Part shown: in pieces, positions 43,412-53,071 of the stretch
Position numbering within the stretch: position 1 is the first letter of the stretch
How the letters are laid out: each line of letters begins with the position of its first letter
NCBI RefSeq assembly: GCF_900091465.1
Contig: NZ_FMHV01000002.1
Span: 6,944,001-7,008,000, forward strand
Length of the DNA: 64,000 nucleotides
Source: Micromonospora rhizosphaerae
GTDB lineage: Bacteria > Actinomycetota > Actinomycetes > Mycobacteriales > Micromonosporaceae
Direction: 5' to 3'
Notes under the pieces: model-generated
Told to the model about the DNA's origin: nothing
The model's input: only the letters and a program-made list of their open reading frames with translations
Databases searched by the model: none
Program-made: the position numbers and the translations under genes

Positions 43412-44926
43412 GTGGGCACAATGTCCGGAAAGCGGCAATTAGTCGGCGCCGGTGATCCCCGAATGGTCGGGCAGGACGAGGCCGGCGGGCGGGCGGCCCA
43501 CGACATGCGGCGCGTGACGCGGTGGGCGGGGCTGGTCTGGCTCGGGCCGACGCTGCTCACCCTGATCGTCACCCTCGCCGGGATCGATCGGGCCCAGCTG
43601 TGGCGGGACGAGCTGGCGACCTGGAGCGCGGCGACCCGCCCGGTCGGGGACCTGCTCCGGCTGGCCGGCACGATCGACGCCGCGACCGGGCCCTACTACC
43701 TGCTGATGCACGGCTGGGTCGCGGTGTTCGGCGACTCGACCACCGCGCTGCGGCTGCCCTCCGTGCTGGCCATGGCCGGGGCGGCCGGGCTCACCGCCCT
43801 GCTCGGCCAGCGGCTGCTCGGCGCCCGGGTCGGCCTGCTCGCGGGGCTGCTCTTCGCCGTCCTCCCCGGCACCTCCCGGTACGCCCAGGAGGCCCGCCCG
43901 TACGCGCTGGCCACGCTCCTCGCCGTGCTGGCCACCCTGCTCCTGGTCGACGCGCTGCGGCGACCGGCGTGGTCACGCTGGGCCGGCTACGCCGTCGCCG
44001 TCGCCGCGCTCGGGCTGACCCATCTCATCGCGCTCACCCTGCTCGCCGCGCACGCCCTGGCGGTGCTGACCACCTTGCGGACAGGTGAACGTCGCGCGTG
44101 GCGGTGGCTGGTGGCGCTGCTGCCGGCCGTCCTGCTGGCGGCCCCGCTGGTGCTGCTGGCCCGGGGGCAACGATCCCGGCAGCTCGACTGGGTGGACCTG
44201 GCCCGGCTGAGCGACCTGATTGCGCTGCCGAGCGGGGTGGCGCAGAGCGGCCCGGTGGGTGGGCTGGTGCTCGGCCTCGCCGCGCTGGGCGCGGCACGGC
44301 TCGGCCGGCGGGCGCTGCTGTCGGGGGGGTGCGTCCTGCTGCCCGTGCTGCTGGTCTTCGCCGCCGGGCTGGTCGTACCGCTCTGGGTGCCGCGCTACCT
44401 GGTCTTCACCGTGCCGTTCGGCTGCCTGCTGGCCGGCGCGGCCCTGGCCAGCGTGCCGGTGGCGCCGGCGCTCACGCTGGTGGCGCTGGCCGGGGTGCTG
44501 GGCCTGCCCGACCAGGCGGCGCTGCGCCGCACCCACGAGTGGCCGCGCAGCGCCACGGTGGACTACCGGGGCGTGGCCCGGGTGATCGCCGACCATGAGC
44601 AGCCCGGTGACACGATCGTCTTCTCGCCCCGGGACAGCTGGCTCTTCCCCGACGTCGGCACCGCGTACCACCTGCGGGGGCGGCGGCCGCGCGACGTGCT
44701 GGTGGTTCGCGACCAGCGGCAGCGCGCGGACCTCTGGGCCAGCGAGTGCGACCGGCCGGCGGAGTGCCTGGCCGGCGTGCGACGGGTCTGGCTGGTGGTG
44801 ACCGGACAGCGGAACAACCCGGTGGCCGCCGTGCCCGGGGCGAAGGGCGCGGCGCTGCGGGACGGCTTCACCGTCCAGCAGGTCTGGCCCCGCCCCGGCC
44901 TGACCGTCGCCCTCCTCACCCGCTGA
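43412..44926 (+). CDS. GT39-like membrane glycosyltransferase
   Basis: 504 residues. The first loop after helix 1 has QLWRDELATWSAATRP, with the acidic pair that defines GT-C (PMT/ArnT-like) enzymes. DAATGPYYLLMHGWVAVFG follows, and about eleven membrane helices span to residue 385. A soluble C-terminal domain of about 110 residues ends the protein. It would use a polyprenyl-phosphate sugar to glycosylate an exported acceptor. The start is ambiguous: GTG 43412 (6 nt after CAGGCT) or ATG 43421; both give nearly the same protein. Confidence 0.8.
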   Translation: MGTMSGKRQLVGAGDPRMVGQDEAGGRAAHDMRRVTRWAGLVWLGPTLLTLIVTLAGIDRAQLWRDELATWSAATRPVGDLLRLAGTIDAATGPYYLLMHGWVAVFGDSTTALRLPSVLAMAGAAGLTALLGQRLLGARVGLLAGLLFAVLPGTSRYAQEARPYALATLLAVLATLLLVDALRRPAWSRWAGYAVAVAALGLTHLIALTLLAAHALAVLTTLRTGERRAWRWLVALLPAVLLAAPLVLLARGQRSRQLDWVDLARLSDLIALPSGVAQSGPVGGLVLGLAALGAARLGRRALLSGGCVLLPVLLVFAAGLVVPLWVPRYLVFTVPFGCLLAGAALASVPVAPALTLVALAGVLGLPDQAALRRTHEWPRSATVDYRGVARVIADHEQPGDTIVFSPRDSWLFPDVGTAYHLRGRRPRDVLVVRDQRQRADLWASECDRPAECLAGVRRVWLVVTGQRNNPVAAVPGAKGAALRDGFTVQQVWPRPGLTVALLTR

Positions 44927-45003
44927 CGGGCCCCGTCACCACCCCCGCCCCGGTATCCGGAGGATTCTCTGAGCGGGCGCGGATCGCCGGGGGCGGAGGG
45001 GTC

Positions 45004-46563
45004 TCAGGCGGTTAGGCGGTCGGCGCCGGGGCGGGCCAGCGGGACGACCAGCACCGCCTCCGTGCCGCCGGTGGTGCCGTTGCGCAGCTCGATGGTGCCG
45101 CGCAGCTCCCCGGTCACCAGCGCCCGGACGATCTGGAGCCCCAGCCGGCTGCCGCTTTCGGCGTCGAACTGCTCGGGCAGGCCGCGCCCGTTGTCGGCGA
45201 CCGAGACGTGCAACTCCTTGCGGAGCCGGTGCGCCGAGACCACCACCTCGGGCGGCAGGCCGGCGTCCCCGACCGGCTCCGAGGGCAGCTCGCCGTCGGC
45301 GGCGGCCGGCGGGAATCCGTGCTCGACGGCGTTGAGCAGCAGCTCGTTGAGGACCATCACCAGCGAGGTGGCGATCTCGGCGGGCAGTACGCCGAAGCTG
45401 CCCGAACGCCGCATGCGGACCGTCACCTCGGTCGCCGCGACCTCGGTCGCCGCGCTGGCCACCCGGTCGACGATGCCGTCGAACTCGACCGCCTCGTCGC
45501 TGGACATGGAGAGCGTCTCGTGCACCAGGGCGATCGAGGCGACCCGGCGTACCGACTCCTCCAGGGCGACCCGGGCCTCGGGCATGGCGACCCGGCGGGC
45601 CTGCAGGCGCAGCAGGGCGGCGACGGTCTGGAGGTTGTTCTTCACCCGGTGGTGGATCTCCCGGATGGTGGCGTCCTTGGTCATCAGCGCCCGATCCCGG
45701 CGGCGTACCTCGGTGATGTCGCGGACCAGCACCAGCGCGCCGATCGGCACGCCGGCCGGCATCAGCGGCAGCGCCCGGGTGAGCATGGTCGCGCCCCGGG
45801 CGTCGATCTCCCGCCGGGGCGGCGCCTCGCCGCGCAGCGCAGCCAGGACGGCGTTCCCGGCGTCGGTGCCCTCCAGCGGGTCGTCGGCCAGCCGGCGGTG
45901 CAGCTTGGCCAGGTCCTCCCCCACCAGGTGGGAGGCGTATCCCAGCCGCCGGTACGCGGACTGCGCGTTCGGGCTGGCGTAGGTGACCTTGCCGTTGGCG
46001 TCCAGCCGGACCAGCCCGTCGCCCACCCGCGGCGCCGAGGTGGTCTCGCCGGGGTGCCGCGGCGGCGGGAAGGTGCCGTCGGCGATCATCTGGGCCAGGT
46101 CGTCGGCGGTGGTGAGGTAGTTCAGTTCGAGCTGGCTGGGCGTGCGGGCCGTGGAGAGGTTGGTGTCCCGGCCGACCACCGCGATGATCTCGCCGTTCTC
46201 TCCGTCGGCGCTGCGCAGCCGGACGGGGATCGCCTCGTGCCGGGCGGGCACGTCGCCGTACCAGACGGGGTCGCCCTCCCGCCAGATCCGGCCCTGCCGG
46301 TGGGCGACCTCCAGGTGGGCCACCTCCGGCCCACCGACGATCCGGCCCACCTGGTCGTCGAGGTACGCGGTCGGCGCGGTCGTCGGGCGGACCTGGGCCA
46401 CGCAGAGGAAGGTGCCCTCGCCGTCCACCGGCACCCAGAGCAGCAGGTCGGCGAAGGAGAGGTCGGAGAGCAGCTGCCAGTCGCCGGCGATCCGGTGCAG
46501 GTGATCGATGTCGGCCGGGCGGAGCTGGGTGTGCTCCTCGGCGAGGTCGCGCAGCGTGGACAC
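45004..46563 (-). CDS. pdtaS: PdtaS-type sensor histidine kinase
   Basis: 519 residues and no membrane helix. Residues 1-145 are a GAF-like domain, about 180-290 a PAS domain, and the HisKA_2 block IHHRVKNNLQTVAALLRLQ holds the phospho-His near residue 304-305. The ATPase domain has LNELLLNAVEHG and VADNGRGL. The class matches PdtaS (Rv3220c), which signals to the RNA-binding antiterminator PdtaR; the regulator gene is not in the window. GTG 46563 lies 7 nt after CACTCT and is probably leaderless. It is convergent with the GT39 gene. Confidence 0.88.
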   Translation of the reverse strand: MSTLRDLAEEHTQLRPADIDHLHRIAGDWQLLSDLSFADLLLWVPVDGEGTFLCVAQVRPTTAPTAYLDDQVGRIVGGPEVAHLEVAHRQGRIWREGDPVWYGDVPARHEAIPVRLRSADGENGEIIAVVGRDTNLSTARTPSQLELNYLTTADDLAQMIADGTFPPPRHPGETTSAPRVGDGLVRLDANGKVTYASPNAQSAYRRLGYASHLVGEDLAKLHRRLADDPLEGTDAGNAVLAALRGEAPPRREIDARGATMLTRALPLMPAGVPIGALVLVRDITEVRRRDRALMTKDATIREIHHRVKNNLQTVAALLRLQARRVAMPEARVALEESVRRVASIALVHETLSMSSDEAVEFDGIVDRVASAATEVAATEVTVRMRRSGSFGVLPAEIATSLVMVLNELLLNAVEHGFPPAAADGELPSEPVGDAGLPPEVVVSAHRLRKELHVSVADNGRGLPEQFDAESGSRLGLQIVRALVTGELRGTIELRNGTTGGTEAVLVVPLARPGADRLTA

Positions 46564-46588
46564 GCTGAAAAGAGTGCCACGCCGGGCG

Positions 46589-47641
46589 TCACATCGTCGC
46601 GGTGATCTTCCGCAGCCCCCGGGGCGCGTCCGGGTCCTCGCCGCGGGTCAGCGCCAGCGCCAGGGCGAGCCGCTGCAGCGGCAGGATGTCCAGCAGCGGG
46701 GCGTACCGCTCGTCGACCTCGGGGACGGCCATCCGGGCGGTCGCCTCGACGTCGGCGGAGCCGACCACCACCACGTCGGCGCGGCGCTCGCCGAGCCGGG
46801 GCAGCACCTCCCGCATCGACCGGCCGCCGGGGCCGGAGCCGACCACCGCGAGCACCGGCACGTCCGGGTCGGTCATGGCGAGGGGGCCGTGCAGCAGGTC
46901 GGCGCCGGAGAAGGCGAGCGCGGGCAGGTAGGAGGTCTCCATCAGCTTCAGCGCCGCCTCCCGGGCGGTCGGGTACGCGTACCCGCGGCCGGTGGTGACC
47001 AGTTGGGCGGCGAACCGGTAGCGCGGCGCGAGCTGGGCCGGGGTGGGGTCGGCCAGCGTGCGGGTGGCGAGCTCGGGCAGCGCGGCGAGGGCGGATCGTT
47101 CCTCGGCCGGGAGCACCCCGTCGCCGGCCCGCACGCCCTCTATCAGCATCAGCAGCGCGAGCAGCTCGGCGGTGTACGTCTTGGTGGCGGCGACCGCCCG
47201 CTCATGCCCGGCGGCGATGTCCACCGAGAGCTCGGCGGTCTCCGCCAGCGGGGAGCCGGGAGCGTTGGTGACCGCGAGGGTGAGCGCGCCGGAGGCCCGG
47301 GCCACCCGCAGCACCTCGGCGAGGTCGGGCGAGCCGCCGCTCTGGCTGACCCCGACTACCAGGGCGTCGGAGAGGTCCGGCCGGGCGCCGAAGACGGTGA
47401 TCGCGCTCGGCGAGGCGAGGCCGGCCGGGAGGCCGAGGCGGATCTCGGTCAGGTACGCCGCGTAGAGGGCGGCGTGGTCGGAGGTGCCGCGCGCGGTGAG
47501 GACCACGTGCCGGGGGCGGCGCTCGGCGATCACGGCCGCCACCCGGGCGATCGCCCCGGCGTGCTCGGCGGAGAGCAGGCGCTCGTAACCGGCCGGCTGC
47601 TCGTCGATGTCGGCCGCCATGCCGGCCCCTGGACGGGTCAC
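46589..47641 (-). CDS. SIS-domain sugar isomerase/deaminase-like protein
   Basis: 350 residues with two SIS domains (about 35-165 and 205-330), equivalent to the isomerase half of glucosamine-6-phosphate synthase. Motifs are TARGTSDHAA, VVGVSQSGGSPDL and VAATKTYTAELLAL, with RGYAYPTAREAALKLMETSYL in the second domain. There is no glutaminase domain, so it probably acts on a sugar phosphate in amino-sugar catabolism or is a deaminase. GTG 47641 has GGGAGGAGC upstream. No transporter or NagA-like gene is adjacent. Confidence 0.82.
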   Translation of the reverse strand: MTRPGAGMAADIDEQPAGYERLLSAEHAGAIARVAAVIAERRPRHVVLTARGTSDHAALYAAYLTEIRLGLPAGLASPSAITVFGARPDLSDALVVGVSQSGGSPDLAEVLRVARASGALTLAVTNAPGSPLAETAELSVDIAAGHERAVAATKTYTAELLALLMLIEGVRAGDGVLPAEERSALAALPELATRTLADPTPAQLAPRYRFAAQLVTTGRGYAYPTAREAALKLMETSYLPALAFSGADLLHGPLAMTDPDVPVLAVVGSGPGGRSMREVLPRLGERRADVVVVGSADVEATARMAVPEVDERYAPLLDILPLQRLALALALTRGEDPDAPRGLRKITATM

Positions 47642-47804
47642 GAAGAGCTCCTCCCTGCGCGGTTTCCGCGCGATCCGTGCTCAGTCTTGCATCATTTGTC
47701 CTGCTCGAGCAATGGAACGAACAGCAATGCGCAGTGGATCACCATGTTGACGCACCATCCCCTAGGCTTGCCCGGCCGGCGAACCGACTCACCGAGAGGA
47801 CGAC

Positions 47805-49637
47805 GTGCCCGAGGGAACGGACGACCCCGCGCTGTCCGCGGCGGAGGAGCTCGCGCTGGCCCGGCTGGCGCTGGCCGAGGGAGACCTCCGACACGCCGCC
47901 GACCACGTCGCCGCCGCCATCGTCCAGGCCCCGACCCTGCCCGAGCTGCACGAAACGCTGGCCCGGGTCGCCGCGGCCAGCGGCAACGACCTGGAGCTCT
48001 TCCCGCTCGGGCACCACGCCTTCGTCGGCGCGGTGGTGGCCCGCGCGCACCTGCTCGCCGCCGCCGGGCGGCCGGCCGAGGGCCTCGACCTGCTGGCCGC
48101 CGCCACCGGCTACGCGCCCGGCGTCGACTGGGCCGGCGTGCCCTGGGTCACCGCGCCCGAGCTGCCCGAACGGCTCGATCCCGAGCGGACCGCCCGGATC
48201 CTCATGCAGCTCTGTGCGGCCGTGCCGGACCCGGTGCCCCGGCGCGCCCGGGACCCGCTGCGGCCGTACCTCACGCTCGCCCGCAACGCGATCACCGTCC
48301 ATCCCGGGCATTCCCTGCTGCTGGGCGCGGCGTCCGCGCTGGCCCGGCGGGTCGGCGAGGTCACCCTCGCCGTCACCTGGGCCAGCCGGGGGGTACGCGC
48401 GCAGCCCTCCAAACTCGGCGAGGTCTGGCTCGGGTACGCGTACCGCAGTGCCGGCCGGACCCGAGACGCCCTGGCGGCGCTCGGCCGCGCGGTCGGGCAT
48501 GATCCGGACGATCTCGCGGTCTACGCCGACATCGCCGGCACGCTGGCCGACCACGGCCGGCTCGACGAGGCGCTCGACTGGATCGACCGGGCGCTGGCCC
48601 GCGACCCCACCTTCGACTGTGCCGTGCACACCGCGCACCGGCTGCGGTTCCTGCGCGACGGGGACGTGGCCCACCTGGTGGCGCTCGCCGACTTCATCCG
48701 CGACCATCCCGACGACAGCCACGAGCACGGCGACCTGGCCGAGTGCTGCCGCAGCCGCCCGTGGCTGGGGCAGGTGACGCCGGCCGGTGGGCTGATGCTG
48801 GACGCGCTGCGGCAGGCCCTCGCCGCCGAGGGCGCCGCCCGGGTGGCCGTCCGGCTGGACGCGCTTGAGCCGCCGAGCGCGATGCGTACCGTCGCGGCGG
48901 CCGTGCCCGGGTTGGACGTCGAGGTGGCGGAGGTGGCCGACCCGGATCCGCGCGAGCCCCGCCGGGCCACCGCCTGCCAGCTCTGGCGGTACGACGGCAC
49001 GACGGTCGCGCCCACGCTGCCCCTCCCCTCGGGCGAGGCGACGGAGCGGATCCGGCAGCTCGCCCACCCGGCCTGGCCCCACCCACCGGCCGCGTACGAC
49101 GCCGCCGTCGGGCTGGCCACCCTGGAGCTGAAGGACCTGCTCCGCCTGCTGGTGCACCCGCCCGCGGCGCCGCCGACCGGGTTGGGGCGGGTGCTGGCGG
49201 GCCAGGACCCTTCGCTCTGGGTGCGCTGCGTGCAGGTCTGGGCCTGCCTCGGCCTGCTGCATCACCGCACGGACGAGTCGTGGGCGGAATCCACCCGGCG
49301 CCGGGTGCTCGTGCAGCTGGTCTGGGGCGTGGAGGACTGGATCACCGAGGCGGCGCTCTTCGCCCTGATCACCGCCGCCTGGGTGGAGCCTGCGGTACGC
49401 CCGGACGTGGCCCGGGTGGTGGCCGAACGCCTCGCCGACGTGGCGGCCGTGGCCCGGGAACGCCGGGTGCCGATCGCCGCCTCCCTGGCCCACCTGGCCC
49501 TGGCCACCCCCGCCGTGGACGCGGCGACCATCGCGCTCGCCCACGAGCTGCTCGGCGACACGTCGGGGCGGCCGCGGCGGCCCGGCCCGCTGGCTCGCCT
49601 CTGGCGCCGCCTCGGCGCCCTACTCCGGCACCCCTGA
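47805..49637 (+). CDS. Tetratricopeptide-repeat protein
   Basis: 610 residues and soluble. Degenerate TPR units are visible at about 13-45, 85-110, 195-225 (GEVWLGYAYRSAGRTRDALAALGRAVGHDP) and 230-265. From 300 on the sequence is Trp-rich helical repeats of unknown type, ending in a basic tail. No catalytic motif is seen. GTG 47805 follows GAGAGGA, and a TAGGCT box lies 37 nt upstream. It is divergent from the SIS gene. Proteins of this type are probably scaffolds; the partner is unknown. Confidence 0.75.
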   Translation: MPEGTDDPALSAAEELALARLALAEGDLRHAADHVAAAIVQAPTLPELHETLARVAAASGNDLELFPLGHHAFVGAVVARAHLLAAAGRPAEGLDLLAAATGYAPGVDWAGVPWVTAPELPERLDPERTARILMQLCAAVPDPVPRRARDPLRPYLTLARNAITVHPGHSLLLGAASALARRVGEVTLAVTWASRGVRAQPSKLGEVWLGYAYRSAGRTRDALAALGRAVGHDPDDLAVYADIAGTLADHGRLDEALDWIDRALARDPTFDCAVHTAHRLRFLRDGDVAHLVALADFIRDHPDDSHEHGDLAECCRSRPWLGQVTPAGGLMLDALRQALAAEGAARVAVRLDALEPPSAMRTVAAAVPGLDVEVAEVADPDPREPRRATACQLWRYDGTTVAPTLPLPSGEATERIRQLAHPAWPHPPAAYDAAVGLATLELKDLLRLLVHPPAAPPTGLGRVLAGQDPSLWVRCVQVWACLGLLHHRTDESWAESTRRRVLVQLVWGVEDWITEAALFALITAAWVEPAVRPDVARVVAERLADVAAVARERRVPIAASLAHLALATPAVDAATIALAHELLGDTSGRPRRPGPLARLWRRLGALLRHP

Positions 49638-49792
49638 CCCGCCGCGAACCCGTCCCCTCAGGTCGCCGATGATCGACTCAAGGCGCGGCATGTCGCGGTG
49701 TCAGAGGGCGCTGACAGCCCGACCTGCCGCAAGCCGTGACGGCCCTGGCGGGCATGCCGCCCGGAGTAGGGCGGGGCGGGGCGGAAATGCGG

Positions 49793-49832
49793 CGCGGCCA
49801 CGCCGTACCCGGGAAGGGTCGGCGTGGCCGCG
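49793..49832. terminator. Bidirectional hairpin between the TPR and MFS genes
   Basis: 12-bp stem (49793-49804 with 49821-49832) plus an inner ACCC/GGGT pair, 10 bp past the MFS stop and in a 204-bp convergent gap. Confidence 0.7.
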
Positions 49833-49841
49833 GACCGCGCG

Positions 49842-51431
49842 TCAGGCGACGGGGGCCTTGCCGAGGGCGGTCTCGGCCTGGTCCTCCGGGGTCTCGCCGC
49901 CGGGCCGGGCGTCGTTGGCCGAGCGGAGCGGGACCTCCTTGATGAACCAGGCGAGCACCGGCACCACGACGGTGAAGAGCACCGCCCACAGGAAGACGTG
50001 GGAGATGGCATCGGCCAGGCCACCGAGGACCAGCTCGCGCAGCTGCGCCGGCAGCTCCTTCAGCTTCTCCAGGTCCATCCCCCGGCCCTCGCCGGTGCCA
50101 CCGCTGAACGCGTCGCCGGCGGCGGACTCGGCGAGCCGGTTGGCGAAGATCGCGCCGAACAGCGAGACCCCGAACGAGCCACCGATGGACCGGAAGAAGG
50201 TCGCCGCGCCGCTCGCCGCGCCCAGGTCCCGCTGCTCGACGCTGTTCTGCGCGATCAGCATCGAGGTCTGCATGAGGAAGCCCATACCGACGCCGAGGAC
50301 GATCATGTAGAGCGACGACTCGGTCTTGCTGGTGCCCAGGTCCAGCCGGGTCAGCAGCGCCATGCCCGCGGTCATCACCACGCCGCCGATGATCGGGAAG
50401 GCCCGGTAGCGGCCGGTCTTCGTGATCGTGCGCCCGACCACGAGCGAGACCACCAGCATGCCGAACATCAGCGGGAGCAGCAGCAGCCCGCTGTTGGTCG
50501 CCGAGGCGCCCTGCACGGTCTGCTGGTAGAGCGGCAGGAAGCTCATCGCGCCGAACATGGCGAAGCCGAGCAGGAAGCCGATCACCGAGATGAGGGCGAA
50601 GTTGCGGTTGGCGAAGAGCCCCAGCGGCAGGATCGGCTCGGCCGCCCGCCGCTCGACGAAGCCGAAGACGACCAGGGCGACCAGGGCGAGGGCGGCGAGA
50701 CCGAGGATCTGCGGCGAGGCCCAGTCGTACTCGTTGCCGCCCCACGTGGTGAGCAGCACGACAGCGGTGATCCCGACCGAGAGCAGCGCGGCGCCCAGCC
50801 AGTCGATCCTGTGTTCGGTGCGGTACTTCGGCAGGTGCATGGTGGTGGCGAGCACCAGCAGCGCCACGCCGCCCAGCGGCAGGTTGACGTAGAACGCCCA
50901 GCGCCAGGAGAGGTGGTCGGTGATGAAGCCGCCGACCAGCGGGCCGGCGACCATGGCGATGGCCATGATGCCGGCGATCATGCCCTGGTAACGGCCCCGC
51001 TCGCGGGGCGGCACCAGGTCGCCGATGATCGCCATCACCCCGACCATCAGGCCGCCGGCGCCGAGGCCCTGCACGGCGCGGAAGGCGATCAGCTCGATCA
51101 TGCCGTCGTGGACGCCGCCGAACAGGTCCGAGCCGGACATGCCGCAGAGCGCCGAGCCGACCAGGAAGACGACCACCGAGGTGAGGAAGACGGCCTTACG
51201 GCCGTAGAGGTCGCCTAGCTTGCCCCAGATCGGGGTAGAGACCGTGGTGCCCAGCACGTACGCGGTGACCACCCAGGTGAAGTGGTCGACGCCGCCGAAC
51301 TCGCCGACGATCCGCGGCAGGGCGGTGCTGACGATCATGTTGTCGAGCATCGCGAGCATCATCGCGATCATCAGGCCGAAGAGCACGACCCGTACGTTGG
51401 GTCGCGCCGACGCCTGGATTTCCTGACTCAT
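49842..51431 (-). CDS. DHA2-family MFS drug exporter (14 helices)
   Basis: 529 residues. Fourteen helices can be counted. Motif A is GKLGDLYGRKAVF, motif B RAVQGLGAGGL, and motif C is in MVAGPLVGGF, the antiporter signature of EmrB/QacA-type drug:H+ exporters. The C-terminal tail (about 45 residues) is hydrophilic. The ATG has GGGGGAGC upstream. A TetR gene is divergent, with two operator-like sequences between them, so export is probably induced by the drug that releases the repressor. Confidence 0.9.
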   Translation of the reverse strand: MSQEIQASARPNVRVVLFGLMIAMMLAMLDNMIVSTALPRIVGEFGGVDHFTWVVTAYVLGTTVSTPIWGKLGDLYGRKAVFLTSVVVFLVGSALCGMSGSDLFGGVHDGMIELIAFRAVQGLGAGGLMVGVMAIIGDLVPPRERGRYQGMIAGIMAIAMVAGPLVGGFITDHLSWRWAFYVNLPLGGVALLVLATTMHLPKYRTEHRIDWLGAALLSVGITAVVLLTTWGGNEYDWASPQILGLAALALVALVVFGFVERRAAEPILPLGLFANRNFALISVIGFLLGFAMFGAMSFLPLYQQTVQGASATNSGLLLLPLMFGMLVVSLVVGRTITKTGRYRAFPIIGGVVMTAGMALLTRLDLGTSKTESSLYMIVLGVGMGFLMQTSMLIAQNSVEQRDLGAASGAATFFRSIGGSFGVSLFGAIFANRLAESAAGDAFSGGTGEGRGMDLEKLKELPAQLRELVLGGLADAISHVFLWAVLFTVVVPVLAWFIKEVPLRSANDARPGGETPEDQAETALGKAPVA

Positions 51432-51459
51432 GGGTAAGCTCCCCCGAAGATGTGTCGAA

Positions 51460-51503
51460 CTTACTTGCCGCCCGGCTAGTCACCTTACTAGCCGGACGGT
51501 AAG
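51460..51503. promoter_or_regulatory. Two tandem 20-bp operators between MFS and TetR genes
   Basis: CTTACTTGCCGCCCGGCTAG (51460-51479) and CTTACTAGCCGGACGGTAAG (51484-51503) share the CTTAC...TAG/TAAG frame and start 24 bp apart. They suggest paired dimer binding by the divergent TetR protein. Confidence 0.7.
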
Positions 51504-51534
51504 TTGGGCAGCAGGAAACCGTCAAGCGAGTTAG

Positions 51535-52113
51535 GTGGTTCGGGTGAGGGAGAGCACAGGCGGCACGCGGAAACGCATCCAGGCCGTCGCGCTGGAGCTC
51601 TTCACCGAGCAGGGGTACGAGAAGACCTCGCTCCGGGAGATCGCCGAGCGGCTGGGCGTGACCAAGGCCGCCCTCTACTACCACTTCAAGAGCAAGGACG
51701 AGATCGTCAACAGCTTCGTCGAGGACCGGCTGGGCCGGATGGACGAGCTGATCGCCTGGGCCCAGTCGCAGCCGGCCACCCTGGCCACCCGCCGGGCGCT
51801 GATCACCAGGTACGCCGACGCCATGTTCGCCAGCGAACAGCCCTCGGTGATGCGCTTCTTCGAGCAGAACCAGACCGTGCTGAAGAGCCTCGCCGCCGGC
51901 CAGCAGATGCGGGACCGGATGATGCGCCTCGCCAACGAGCTGTGCCGCGGCGACGACTCGCCCGCCGCCCAGCTGCGCGCCGCGCTGACCCTCTTCGCCG
52001 TGCACAGCAGCTGGTTCGCGGTGCGCGCCCCGCACATCACCGACGAGGAGCGGAAGAAGATCGCCCTGGAGGTCGCCGACGAGCTGCTGTCGAGGATCGC
52101 CGACGCCGACTGA
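51535..52113 (+). CDS. TetR-family repressor of the MFS exporter
   Basis: 192 residues. The helix-turn-helix is in residues 10-55 (RKRIQAVALELFTEQGYEKTSL, then LGVTKAALYYHFKSKDEI, a textbook recognition helix). The C-terminal domain has no recognisable ligand motif. GTG 51535 is the first start after the operators; a GTG three codons later is an alternative. It lies divergent to the exporter gene, with the tandem operators between, and should control both. Confidence 0.88.
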   Translation: MVRVRESTGGTRKRIQAVALELFTEQGYEKTSLREIAERLGVTKAALYYHFKSKDEIVNSFVEDRLGRMDELIAWAQSQPATLATRRALITRYADAMFASEQPSVMRFFEQNQTVLKSLAAGQQMRDRMMRLANELCRGDDSPAAQLRAALTLFAVHSSWFAVRAPHITDEERKKIALEVADELLSRIADAD

Positions 52114-52122
52114 CCCGACCGA

Positions 52123-52635
52123 TCAGGCCCGGCCGGTCAGGTCCAGGCGCAGGCCGAGCAGCATCACCCCGGGCAGCGGGGACCAGTCCTTCTCCGGCAC
52201 GCGGACGAAGCCCATCCGCTCGTAGAGCCGGTGCGCCGTGGCGGCCATCCCGCTGCGTACGCAGATCACCACGGCCGAGCAGCCCAGCTCGGTCGCCCGG
52301 GACACGCAGGCGCGGACCAGGGCCGCCCCGGCTCCCCGGCCCTGGACTGACGGATCGACGGCGAGCATCCGGAACTCCGCCTCACCCGGGCCACACAGTT
52401 CGGCGTACGGGCTGCCGGGCAGCACGAACGTCACGGCCCCCAACACCTCACCGGTGGCCTCGTCGACGGCGACCAGCACCTCGCCGGTCTCCGCCCGGGT
52501 GGCCACGTCGGCGAGCACCACGCCGTAGCCGTTCTCGCCCTTGAGCTGGCCGTCGGCCTCGTACGCCGCGACCGTCAGCCGGGCCACCGCGGCGAAGTCG
52601 GTCGGGTCCGCCCGGCGGACCGAGAGGCCGGTCAA
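52123..52635 (-). CDS. GNAT-family N-acetyltransferase
   Basis: 170 residues. The acetyl-CoA site is FRMLAVDPSVQGRGAGAALV, followed by AAVICVRSGMAATAHRLYERMGF-type sequence, canonical for GNAT (AHRLYERMGFVRV). The substrate is unknown. Its start overlaps the stop of the biotinyl-protein gene (ATGA, 52632-52635), so it is made together with that carrier. It is convergent with the TetR gene at a 9-bp distance. Confidence 0.85.
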   Translation of the reverse strand: MTGLSVRRADPTDFAAVARLTVAAYEADGQLKGENGYGVVLADVATRAETGEVLVAVDEATGEVLGAVTFVLPGSPYAELCGPGEAEFRMLAVDPSVQGRGAGAALVRACVSRATELGCSAVVICVRSGMAATAHRLYERMGFVRVPEKDWSPLPGVMLLGLRLDLTGRA

Positions 52636-52847
52636 CCGATCACCGCGATCAGGTCGCCGTCCTGCACGACGTCGCCCTCGTTGACCGCGATCTGCTGCAC
52701 CACGCCGTCGGACTCGGCGACGACCGGGATCTCCATCTTCATCGACTCGAGGATCACCAGCGTGTCCCCTTCGGAGACGGTGTCCCCGGCCGACGCGACG
52801 ACCTTCCAGACGTTCGCCACCATCTCGGCGCGGATCTCCTCGGCCAT
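52632..52847 (-). CDS. Biotinyl/lipoyl carrier protein (TB7.3-like)
   Basis: 71 residues, a free-standing biotinyl domain. The attachment lysine is Lys37 in ILESMKMEIPV, with the flanking methionines typical for biotin. It matches the small biotinylated protein TB7.3 (Rv3221c) of M. tuberculosis in size and neighbourhood. It may act as a carrier for an acyl-CoA carboxylase, though no carboxylase gene is nearby. GAGGG lies 7 nt before the ATG. Confidence 0.88.
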   Translation of the reverse strand: MAEEIRAEMVANVWKVVASAGDTVSEGDTLVILESMKMEIPVVAESDGVVQQIAVNEGDVVQDGDLIAVIG

Positions 52848-53071
52848 CTCACGGCCCTCCCTCCACCGGTGTGTCTGCGAACGGTATCCAATCATGACCC
52901 GGGACACCGCGGGCGCGGAGCGGTCATCACGCCGCGTTCGGCCCCGCCGGACCACCGGCGCCGCCGCCGGCACTAGGCTCAGCGGGTCGGACCCCGGAAG
53001 CCCGGAGGACCGGTACGCGACCTCCGCCGCGCTCGCCGCGGTCGGATGTGACCAGCTCAAGGAGGCACAGC

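Noticed and set aside
44924..44938. TGACGGG/CCCGTCA palindrome at the GT39 stop
   Set aside because: The single-base spacer cannot form a hairpin loop. It is too short and compact to call as a terminator or operator.
52974..52979. TAGGCT as a leaderless promoter of bL37
   Set aside because: It lies about 90 bp before the start codon and the gene has a strong ribosome site. It can only be an ordinary promoter, and no -35 is clear.
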